Source: Virgisporangium aurantiacum (GTDB lineage: Bacteria; Actinomycetota; Actinomycetes; Mycobacteriales; Micromonosporaceae). Taken from it: a DNA stretch of 56,508 nucleotides. The notes beneath the pieces are model-generated. The model saw only the letters and a program-made list of their open reading frames with translations. It was not told the origin of the DNA and did not search any database. The stretch is taken from positions 1-56,508 of the forward strand of contig NZ_BOPG01000114.1 of NCBI RefSeq assembly GCF_016863635.1, read 5' to 3'. Position numbers and translations under genes: made by a program. Position 1 is the stretch's first letter; each line of letters starts with the position of its first letter. This document shows positions 8,591 to 15,438 of the stretch, in pieces.

Positions 8591-8653
8591 CTACGGGTGA
8601 TACACGACGGTCGTCTCGATCCGGTCGAGCGTGCGGATCTCGATGGTGGCCAC
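8591..8653 (-). CDS. Candidate RiPP precursor peptide, unit 9
   Basis: 20 codons, GTG start. The leader is MATIEIRTLDRIETT (Ala-2) and the tail VVYHP. GGGGGG precedes the start. Confidence 0.75.
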   Translation of the reverse strand: MATIEIRTLDRIETTVVYHP

Positions 8654-8757
8654 CTTGTCACCCCCCTTTTCCATCGGTGTGGTGGACACTGCCATTCTCC
8701 GGCCGGACCCGATGACCGTGTCGGTGCCATCAGGTCCGCCCTCGGTGCGCACGGCCG

Positions 8758-8820
8758 CTACGGGTGATACACGCCGGTCGTTTCGAGCCGGTCGAGTGTG
8801 CGGGTGTCGATGGTGGTCAC
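8758..8820 (-). CDS. Candidate RiPP precursor peptide, unit 10
   Basis: 20 codons, GTG start. The leader MTTIDTRTLDRLETT has two unusual substitutions (Thr-6 and Leu-12). The tail is GVYHP. The ribosome binding site is GAGAGGGA. Confidence 0.73.
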   Translation of the reverse strand: MTTIDTRTLDRLETTGVYHP

Positions 8821-8920
8821 GTTGTCATCCCTCTCTTTGTCGGTGGATGGACTTTCCTCGTCCGGCCGGACCCGGCGACCGTGTCGTTGCCACCAGGTCC
8901 ATCCTCGGTGTGTGCGGCCG

Positions 8921-8983
8921 CTACGGGCGATACACGACGGTCGTCTCGATCCGGTCGAGTGTGCGAATCTCGATGGTGGTCAC
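8921..8983 (-). CDS. Candidate RiPP precursor peptide, unit 11
   Basis: 20 codons, GTG start. The leader is MTTIEIRTLDRIETT and the tail VVYRP. The ribosome binding site is GAGAGGGGG. The gap to unit 12 is 255 bp rather than 164 and holds array-flank sequence also found at about 6075-6145. Confidence 0.75.
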   Translation of the reverse strand: MTTIEIRTLDRIETTVVYRP

Positions 8984-9175
8984 GTCGTCACCCCCTCTCT
9001 CATCGGTGGATGGACACTGTCCTCGTCCGGCCGGACCCGATCCCCGTCTCGGCGCCACCGGGTCCGAGCCAAAGTAGGTAGCGCCGTCCCGGTCGTGCGG
9101 CCCGGCGCCGTTAGTGGGCCGTACGTCGCACAGGAGTGAATCGTCACGGGCCGCTGAGCTTGGTGCACACGGCCA

Positions 9176-9238
9176 CTACGGACGGAACACGGCGGTCGTT
9201 TCGAGCCGGTCGAGTGTGCGGATTTCGATGGTGGTCAC
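9176..9238 (-). CDS. Candidate RiPP precursor peptide, unit 12 (first in operon)
   Basis: 20 codons, GTG start. The leader is MTTIEIRTLDRLETT and the tail AVFRP. It begins 4 nt after the TGA stop of the RRE-protease gene. The ribosome binding site GGAAAGGGGG lies inside that gene, so translation is probably coupled to it. This ties the array to the protease as one transcription unit. Confidence 0.78.
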   Translation of the reverse strand: MTTIEIRTLDRLETTAVFRP

Positions 9239-9242
9239 GTCG

Positions 9243-10574
9243 TCACCCCCTTTCCTTCAGGGGCCCTTCCTCCGTCGGCGTGGTGGTCACGTTCCTCGTG
9301 CGGCGGACCCGGTGGCCGTGCCGCTGCCACCAGGTCCGAGCCCAGAGGAGGTGGAAGCCGCCCAGTACCGCGATGACAGCCACGGCGTCGAACAGGTCGG
9401 CACCCGTGCTGGTGTCGGCGACAAGAGTCTCGACCGCGCGGACAAGCAGGAGAAGAGCGGCGGGTAGGACGGTGCTGGCCGCGACTGTCAGACAGATCGC
9501 GGTGCCGATGACGAGGACCAGGGCGTACGCGCGGACGGCGCGACGTTCGTGCGCGGGCAGTCGACGGCTCGGGTCTGCGGCGGGTGAGTGGTGGACGCGT
9601 CGCAGGCGCCGCCAGAGCCGCGCGGTGGTGTACCGGAAGTAGGCTGTACCGTCGGCGTAGAGGTTGGTGCAGCCGGTGAGGTCCTGGAGGACGAAGTAGG
9701 CATCGGTGCGCATGAAGACAAGGCACTCGAACGGGATGGGGATAAGCGAGAGAAGCACCGTCGCAGCGAGGAGCCGTTCGGTCAGACCCGTGGGTTGGGC
9801 AACCGCGAGGGTAAGAATGGCTATGGCGGCGATGGACAGGTTGACCGCGGCCCCGGCCAGATAGACCGTCAGCCGCGTGCGGCGTGGTTCGGTCCAGACA
9901 CCGGTGACGTCGGTCTGTGCAGCCAGGAAGTGCAGTCGCGTGCTCAGGCTCATTCGCCCGGGTACGTCGGCGGCACGGGCGGTGGCCAGATGCGCCAGCT
10001 CGTGCATCGCAATGATCGCCCAGGCAATCGCGGTGTTGCCGAGCATGACCGCACCGCCGCTGTCACTCCAGATCAAATCCCGGTAACCGGGGAACAGGCT
10101 GCGGTCGGCGAGGACCGCCACGATCCCGGCGACCACGATCCCGGCCGTGGCCCACGCGGCGGCCGGGTGCAGCAACCACCGCACGTGCCGCGCCCGCAAC
10201 CAGGGCAGCGTCGGCCGGAGCGGTGGCGGCAGCACGATCGCACGACCGTCAACCTGGCTGAGAAATCCAAGCCCGAGCAACGTGGTAACGAACGTCGCCA
10301 CGTCCACGTCCTGCCCCTCGGCCAGGAGCATGGCGCGGACCGCGTCCACCGTCCGACCCTCGGAGAGCAGCTCGATCGCCCGCACCGCGACCGGTGGCAC
10401 GGCGACAAACGTTCCCGTCTCGACCCGACCGACGATCCAACCGCCACGCGCCGAACGCATCCGCAGCGGACACACGAGCACGCTGGTCGCACCGGATACC
10501 GGCTTCACGAACACCTCCAAACGGGTCGTTGCAGCCATCGTTGTGTTGCGTCTAATCAAAACGTCACCGAACAA
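9243..10574 (-). CDS. PqqD-like (RRE) / M50-type membrane metalloprotease fusion
   Basis: 443 residues from the TTG at 10574, which has GAGG upstream; an ATG at 10538 is the alternative. Residues about 38-115 look like a PqqD-type winged helix, the usual RiPP recognition element (VAVPPVAVRAIELLSEGRTVDAVRAML, then a FVTTLLGLGFL helix). Hydrophobic helices follow. HELAH near residue 190 is the HExxH zinc motif of M50 site-2-type proteases. FMRTDAYFVLQDLTGC near 288 probably supplies the remaining ligand. More helices follow to the basic C terminus. Such fusions usually accompany RiPP clusters, where the RRE binds a leader and the protease trims it at the membrane. The gene is followed at 4 nt by the first mini-ORF and is divergent from the P450. 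Confidence 0.85.
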   Translation of the reverse strand: MFGDVLIRRNTTMAATTRLEVFVKPVSGATSVLVCPLRMRSARGGWIVGRVETGTFVAVPPVAVRAIELLSEGRTVDAVRAMLLAEGQDVDVATFVTTLLGLGFLSQVDGRAIVLPPPLRPTLPWLRARHVRWLLHPAAAWATAGIVVAGIVAVLADRSLFPGYRDLIWSDSGGAVMLGNTAIAWAIIAMHELAHLATARAADVPGRMSLSTRLHFLAAQTDVTGVWTEPRRTRLTVYLAGAAVNLSIAAIAILTLAVAQPTGLTERLLAATVLLSLIPIPFECLVFMRTDAYFVLQDLTGCTNLYADGTAYFRYTTARLWRRLRRVHHSPAADPSRRLPAHERRAVRAYALVLVIGTAICLTVAASTVLPAALLLLVRAVETLVADTSTGADLFDAVAVIAVLGGFHLLWARTWWQRHGHRVRRTRNVTTTPTEEGPLKERG

Positions 10575-10632
10575 TCATCGGTTCCTCACAGCTAACCCAC
10601 GGTCGCGTGTCCGCCGCGAAGTGTGGTGTGCC

Positions 10633-10661
10633 TTGACGAAAAAGCATCGAGCACCGATATC
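10633..10661 (+). promoter_or_regulatory. Possible sigma-70-type promoter for the P450 gene
   Basis: TTGACG, a 17-bp spacer, then GATATC in the 274-bp divergent region between the protease and P450 genes. It lies about 190 bp upstream of the chosen P450 start, which would give a long leader. The region also has to hold a minus-strand promoter for the protease-peptide operon, which I could not pinpoint. Confidence 0.35.
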
Positions 10662-10848
10662 CTGCTCACGTCGTCGCCCGCGGTCACAGGATCGCTGGTG
10701 TGACATCCCGTTTCGACAACGCCGCACCGGTGGCTCCGGGTGTACCGCGCCGGTCGCGATGGTTGTGCCGTGGGTCCCGGTGCTACCGAGGATCCGCGGC
10801 ACGTGCTACCCCACCCAATTCGTCCTCACCGAGCGGACGGGATCCCCC

Positions 10849-12042
10849 ATGAGCGACATGTACCGGCAATCAGCTCACGTCGACCTGACGGAGGCATGGC
10901 AGCAGCTACGAAGGAAGCGCGTGTCCCACGCGCTTCTCGACGAACAGTCAGGGCAGACCATTCCGGTACTGTCACACTACTCGGACGTACGTGCCGCACT
11001 ACAGGGCAGTGGCCAGGAAGGCGACGACTTCGTCAACCGCAGCACTCTGCTCCCGTTGTACCTCCCCTGCCCCGAGGCACTGACCGTGCTCTCCGAACTC
11101 GGAGCCGAACCGGTGACAGCGGCGGGCGATCCGCCGTTCCACCCTCAAATGCGCGCGGCACTCGAATCGGTGTTTCCCTGGAAACGAAGCCACGTAGCCT
11201 CGTACGCCCGAGTCATCGAGGGCATCGTCACGGAGTTGCTCGACTCCCGTATCGGGGAGACGGTCGAACTCGTGGACCAGTTCGCGGCAGAGCTTCCGCT
11301 GCGCGTGATTCTGCATCTCATCGGGGCGCCAGCCGGAGACGGCGCGCAGATCCGCAAGTGGTCCGACGGGCAGATCCACTTCATCTGGGGCCGGCCGGAG
11401 CCCGCCGAGCAGGTCCGGCTCGCGCACAATCTCGTCGCGTTCTGGCTGTACTGCCTGGAACTCGCCGAAAACAACCCACCGCCGCACAGCATCACCGCAC
11501 GGCTGCTCGCAGCCGGCGTGACCACCAACCAGGCGGCGAGCTTCGCCTTCAACCTCCTGGTCGCCGGGCATGAAACGACCAGGAACCTGATCGTCAACAT
11601 GCTGTTCCTGCTGCTCGTCAAACCGCAGCGATGGCAGCGACTGCTGGACCAGCCGGCACTCGTACCGATCGCGGTTGCCGAAACGAACCGGTACATGCCC
11701 CCGATCATCGCCTGGCTGCGGGAGACCGCCCGTGACGTCACCATCGATGACGAACTACTGCCTGCGGGTACCCGGATCCTTGCCCACATCGCAGCGGCGA
11801 ACCGCGACATGCCCGGCGGTGACGACTTCGACTTGATCACTAGACCAAGACGCCCGCTCTCCTTCGGCGGCGGGCCACACTACTGCATCGGAGCCGCGCT
11901 CGCCGTCCAGGAGGCGGAGACCGCATTGCGTGTGATGCTCACGCGTTTCCGGAACCTCGCGCTCACCCAGAACTACACACCGCGATGCGAGGAGAACATC
12001 GGCTTCCACGCGCCTTCGGAACTGTGGGTGACAAACGGATAG
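10849..12042 (+). CDS. Cytochrome P450
   Basis: 397 residues from the ATG at 10849, the usual length for a soluble actinobacterial P450. The I-helix motif AGHETTRN is near residue 240, the ExxR motif ETNR near 281, and the heme-binding loop FGGGPHYCIGA with its cysteine near 345. The frame stays open far upstream but has no P450 similarity there, and MSDMYRQSAHVDLTEAW is a plausible N terminus. It is divergent from the RRE-protease/peptide operon. Many P450s in RiPP clusters join aromatic side chains, and the peptide tails here carry Tyr, Phe or His at fixed positions. No ferredoxin gene is adjacent, so redox partners must come from elsewhere. Confidence 0.93.
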   Translation: MSDMYRQSAHVDLTEAWQQLRRKRVSHALLDEQSGQTIPVLSHYSDVRAALQGSGQEGDDFVNRSTLLPLYLPCPEALTVLSELGAEPVTAAGDPPFHPQMRAALESVFPWKRSHVASYARVIEGIVTELLDSRIGETVELVDQFAAELPLRVILHLIGAPAGDGAQIRKWSDGQIHFIWGRPEPAEQVRLAHNLVAFWLYCLELAENNPPPHSITARLLAAGVTTNQAASFAFNLLVAGHETTRNLIVNMLFLLLVKPQRWQRLLDQPALVPIAVAETNRYMPPIIAWLRETARDVTIDDELLPAGTRILAHIAAANRDMPGGDDFDLITRPRRPLSFGGGPHYCIGAALAVQEAETALRVMLTRFRNLALTQNYTPRCEENIGFHAPSELWVTNG

Positions 12043-12305
12043 GTGCACGGTACAGGCTGTCGACCGCGTCGTGCCCCTCATGGACGAGTGGCTGTGCTGT
12101 TGCCCGACCGTATGCCGGCCTGCATCAGCGGCGAGCAGTACGACGCGAACCGGACGCGAACCGGACGCGCACGAGACGGTCGACTGACCGGCCGGTGCCG
12201 CAAGGACTGTGCCCGAGCGGGGCCTGCTCGCGGTCGCGTGGCGCGGCGAGGAGCAAGTTCGTAGAAGTGGACACGCGGACCGTGGCCGTCCGCAAAACTT
12301 GGCCC

Positions 12306-14336
12306 ATGGCCACTGCTACCGAGGTGGAGCGCGGTGCGTCTTCCCGGTCGGCGGTGCTGAGCCGGGCGCAGGTGAACGTCGTCTTCGTGGCGGTCATGCT
12401 CGGGATGCTGCTCGCCGCGCTGGATCAGACCATTGTGTCGACCGCGCTGCCGACCATCGTCGCCGACCTCGGTGGTGCGGGGCACATGTCGTGGGTCGTC
12501 ACCGCCTACCTGCTGGCCGAAACGGTGTCCACGGTACTGGCCGGCAAGTTCGGTGACCTGTTCGGCCGCAAGCTGGTGTTCCAGGTGAGCGCGGTCGTGT
12601 TCGTGGCCGGCTCGGCGGTGTGCGGCCTGGCCAACGACATGCTGGTGCTGATCGCTGCGCGGGTGGCGCAGGGCATCGGCGGAGGCGGGCTGATGGTCAC
12701 CGCGATGGCGCTGATCGCCGATGTGATCCCACTACGCGACCGCGGGCGGTATCAGGGGGCGCTGGGTGCGGTGTTCGGCGTGACGACGGTCGTCGGGCCC
12801 ACCGTGGGTGGGTTGTTCACAGACCATCTGAGTTGGCGGTGGGCGTTCTACATCAATGTCCCGGTGGCGGTGGTGGTGATCGCGGTGGCGGCCAGGGCCA
12901 TCCCCGCCGTGCGCGTGCCGGGCCAGCCGATCGTGGACTACCTCGGCATCGCCTTAGTCGCGGTGGGATCGTCGAGCATGATCCTGGCGTTGTCGTGGGG
13001 CGGCAACGAGTACACCTGGGGTTCGCCGGTCATCATCGGGCTGTTCGCCGCAGCTGTCGTGTTACTGGCCGCATTCGTCGTCGTGGAGATGCGGGTTCCC
13101 GAACCGATGCTGCCGATGAGGCTGTTCCGCAACTCGGTATTCACGATCTGCTCGACGCTGAGCTTCATCGTCGGCTTCGCCATGCTCGGCGCGATGACGT
13201 TCCTCCCCACGTTCCTGCAGTACGTCGACGGCGTGTCGGCGACCGCCTCCGGCGTTCGCACGCTGCCGATGGTCGTCGGGTTGCTGCTGACCTCTGTCAT
13301 CTCCGGCAACCTCGTCAGCCGCACCGGTCGCTACAAAGCGTTCCCCATCGCGGGCGGCGCGGTCATGTCGATCGGGTTGCTCTTGATGTCCACAATGGAT
13401 GCCGGCACGGGTGTGTGGGTCGAGTCGGTGTACATGTTCGTGCTCGGGGCCGGCATCGGCCTGTCGATGCAGGTCCTCACGATTGTGGTGCAGAACACGG
13501 TCTCCTACACCGATCTCGGTACCGCCACGTCCGGGGTGACGTTCTTCCGCACCCTGGGCAGTTCCTTCGGCACAGCGATATTCGGCACCCTGTACGCGAA
13601 CAAGCTCGGCCCCAGTCTCAGCGCCGCCCTCGCCGCTGATCCCGGTCTGCCGCCGGCTGCGGCGCACAGCCCGGAGGCGCTCAGGGCGTTGCCCGCGGCG
13701 CAGGCCGCACCCATCATCAACGCGTACGCCGACACGATCGGCTACGTGTTCCGTTGGGTCGTTCCCGTCGCCGTTCTGGGTTTCCTCGTCGCATGGCTGC
13801 TCAAGGAGCTACCGCTGCGCGACAGCGCCCGTGCCACCGCGTCCGACGTCGGGGAGGGCTTCTCGACCCCGCACTCGGCCGACCGCGTGGCCCAACTCGA
13901 ACGAGCCATCAGCGCCACCATGCGCACCGTCGATCCCCGCGGGGTCTTCGACGGCGTGCTCGCCGCCTCCGGTAGCCCGCTCAATCCGGCGCAGGCGTGG
14001 GCCGTGGGCCAGACCCACCTGCATACGAAGGCCCGCGGAAACGCAGATCTGAACACGATCGCCCACGCACACCGGCTACCACCGGAAGTTGTCATGCCTG
14101 CCTTCGCCGATCTGTGTCAGGCCGGCTACGCCCGTCTCGACGGCGACACCGTCGAGCTCACCGCCGTAGGTCAGCTACAGCTCGAACGTGTCCAGGGCGC
14201 CTGGCGGCAGTGGCTCGACACCCGCCTGGACGACATCACAATGACCGACCCGGCCGACCGGGTGCTGCTGGATCAGGCCCTGGACAACATCGCCACGAAG
14301 CTCGTCGACGAACACGCCGATCGCGTACCTCGCTGA
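12306..14336 (+). CDS. DHA2-type MFS exporter with C-terminal winged-helix domain
   Basis: 676 residues from the ATG at 12306. The first 500 or so form a 14-helix drug:H+ antiporter, with the family motifs LDQTIVSTALPTIVADL in helix 1 and GDLFGRK after helix 2. From about residue 515 an added soluble domain runs to the end. Its segment LNTIAHAHRLPPEVVMPAFADLCQAGYARLDGDTVELT reads like a winged helix (recognition helix plus wing). The role is probably export of a cationic or amphipathic compound. It follows the P450 by 263 bp, so it could export the mature peptide product, but generic drug efflux is equally possible. What the extra domain does is unknown. Confidence 0.9.
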   Translation: MATATEVERGASSRSAVLSRAQVNVVFVAVMLGMLLAALDQTIVSTALPTIVADLGGAGHMSWVVTAYLLAETVSTVLAGKFGDLFGRKLVFQVSAVVFVAGSAVCGLANDMLVLIAARVAQGIGGGGLMVTAMALIADVIPLRDRGRYQGALGAVFGVTTVVGPTVGGLFTDHLSWRWAFYINVPVAVVVIAVAARAIPAVRVPGQPIVDYLGIALVAVGSSSMILALSWGGNEYTWGSPVIIGLFAAAVVLLAAFVVVEMRVPEPMLPMRLFRNSVFTICSTLSFIVGFAMLGAMTFLPTFLQYVDGVSATASGVRTLPMVVGLLLTSVISGNLVSRTGRYKAFPIAGGAVMSIGLLLMSTMDAGTGVWVESVYMFVLGAGIGLSMQVLTIVVQNTVSYTDLGTATSGVTFFRTLGSSFGTAIFGTLYANKLGPSLSAALAADPGLPPAAAHSPEALRALPAAQAAPIINAYADTIGYVFRWVVPVAVLGFLVAWLLKELPLRDSARATASDVGEGFSTPHSADRVAQLERAISATMRTVDPRGVFDGVLAASGSPLNPAQAWAVGQTHLHTKARGNADLNTIAHAHRLPPEVVMPAFADLCQAGYARLDGDTVELTAVGQLQLERVQGAWRQWLDTRLDDITMTDPADRVLLDQALDNIATKLVDEHADRVPR

Positions 14337-14396
14337 ACCGCAGGCCCATGTTCCGCGAGGGTCTCGTCTGAGTGCGGTATCCCCACGTGGTGGGGC

Positions 14397-14412
14397 TACC
14401 ACGGTGGTGGTA
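14397..14412. promoter_or_regulatory. 16-bp palindromic operator, copy 2
   Basis: TACCACGGTGGTGGTA has perfect arms TACCAC / GTGGTA with a 4-bp centre. It ends 61 bp before the ATPase start at 14473, the same distance as at the left paralogue. A second inverted pair, CCCCAC / GTGGGG at 14381-14395, directly precedes it. Confidence 0.7.
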
Positions 14413-14472
14413 GTGCAGCGGCCTGCCGACAGAGGACGCCGACTACCCGCCTCAATCCCGATAGTTGAAGCC

Positions 14473-15438
14473 ATGATCGAAGTACACGACCTGACCAAGC
14501 GCTACGGCGACCGGACTGCCGTGGACGGACTCAGCTTCACAATCAGACCCGGGATCGTTACGGGTTTCCTCGGACCGAACGGCGCCGGTAAATCGACCAC
14601 GATGCGGATGATTCTGGGGTTGGACCACCCCACGGCCGGGACCGCCACCGTCAACGGCCGCCGATATGCCGATCATCCCGATCCGTTGCGGCAGGCCGGT
14701 GCCCTGCTCGACGCCAAGGCGGTGCACACCGGCCGCTCGGCATACCACCATCTGCTGGCCTTGGCGGCGACAGCGGGCGTACCGCGGTCGCGGGTCGACG
14801 AGGTGATCGACATCGTCGGGCTGTCGCAGGTGGCACGCAAGCGCGTCGGCGGATTCTCCCTCGGCATGGGACAGCGGCTCGGCATCGCCAGCGCACTGCT
14901 CGGCGACCCGGACGTCGTCATCCTGGACGAGCCGACCAACGGCCTCGACCCGGAAGGGGTGCTCTGGATCCGTAACCTGATGCGGGACCTCGCAGCCCAG
15001 GGCCGCACCGTCTTCGTCTCTTCGCACCTGATGAGCGAAATGGCACTGACCGCCGAGCACCTCATCGTGATCGGCCAAGGCCGGTTGCTCGCCGACGTCT
15101 CCATGAGCGGGTTCATCGACCGAGCCGGCCGCGACAGCGTCCGGGTCCGCTCGCCCCGCGCTGCGGAGCTACACGACCTGGTCGCCGGGCCGCACGTGAC
15201 GACGCTGAGCGTCGAGCGCGGCGTCCTGGAGATCACCGGCCTATCGGCTGCCGACATCGGCGACCGCGCCGCCCTCGCCGGAATCCCCCTGCACGAACTG
15301 ACCATCCAGCGGCCGTCGCTGGAAGAGGCATTCATGGAGTTGACCAAGGACACCGTCGAATACCACGCCACCTCGACCGCAGCCACCTCGGCTGGAGCCG
15401 TCCCGACCGACAACACGCTGACCGGAGCCGCACGATGA
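14473..15438 (+). CDS. ABC exporter ATP-binding protein
   Basis: 321 residues. Walker A GPNGAGKST, signature FSLGMGQRLG, Walker B VVILDEPTNGLDP and the switch histidine in SSHLMSE are all present. It is a near-copy of the ATPase at 52-1002, differing mostly in the C-terminal 100 residues. The ATG at 14473 aligns with the MIEVHDLTKRYGDRTAVDG start of the other copy. It overlaps the permease gene by 4 nt (ATGA), so the two are cotranslated. The operator 61 bp upstream suggests control by the same regulator as the left module and the RND exporter. Confidence 0.94.
   Translation: MIEVHDLTKRYGDRTAVDGLSFTIRPGIVTGFLGPNGAGKSTTMRMILGLDHPTAGTATVNGRRYADHPDPLRQAGALLDAKAVHTGRSAYHHLLALAATAGVPRSRVDEVIDIVGLSQVARKRVGGFSLGMGQRLGIASALLGDPDVVILDEPTNGLDPEGVLWIRNLMRDLAAQGRTVFVSSHLMSEMALTAEHLIVIGQGRLLADVSMSGFIDRAGRDSVRVRSPRAAELHDLVAGPHVTTLSVERGVLEITGLSAADIGDRAALAGIPLHELTIQRPSLEEAFMELTKDTVEYHATSTAATSAGAVPTDNTLTGAAR

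Larger units (their letters stand above)
6149..9238 (-). repeat. Tandem array of 164-bp units, each with a 20-codon ORF
   Basis: Twelve units were found by reading the sequence, with start codons at 6211, 6375, 6539, 6702, 6864, 7027, 8325, 8489, 8653, 8820, 8983 and 9238. Spacing is 162-167 bp, except 255 bp at the right end and an IS insertion between units 6 and 7. Each unit has a 63-nt mini-ORF and a spacer of about 100 bp. The spacer ends in a purine-rich ribosome binding site and contains a conserved GGACC...GGTCC inverted pair. Two spacer types occur, one with CATCGGTGTGGTGGACAC and one with GTCGGTGGGTGGACTG. The units are similar but not identical, so copies have diverged or recombined. 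Confidence 0.95.

Noticed and set aside
6212..9175. A second peptide encoded in each spacer (for example MARHGDRVRTRT... ending at the TGA that overlaps the next GTG)
   Set aside because: The reading differs completely between spacer types and shows no conserved residues; only the 20-codon ORF is conserved in all units.
6149..9238. CRISPR array
   Set aside because: Repeat units are 164 bp, inter-ORF parts are conserved rather than unique, and no cas genes are present.
5463..9467. Plus-strand open frames of 80-320 codons through the array
   Set aside because: They only repeat the antisense of the array with the same motifs (RSSVRMSMVVT and similar), change frame between units and have no ribosome sites.
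10147..10848. P450 starting far upstream, inside the protease gene region
   Set aside because: The upstream codons are antisense to the protease gene and have no P450 similarity; the ATG at 10849 gives the normal length.
9243..12042. Assignment to daptides or a lanthipeptide class because an M50 protease is present
   Set aside because: No aminotransferase, decarboxylase, methyltransferase, lanthionine synthetase or cysteine-containing core is found in the window.
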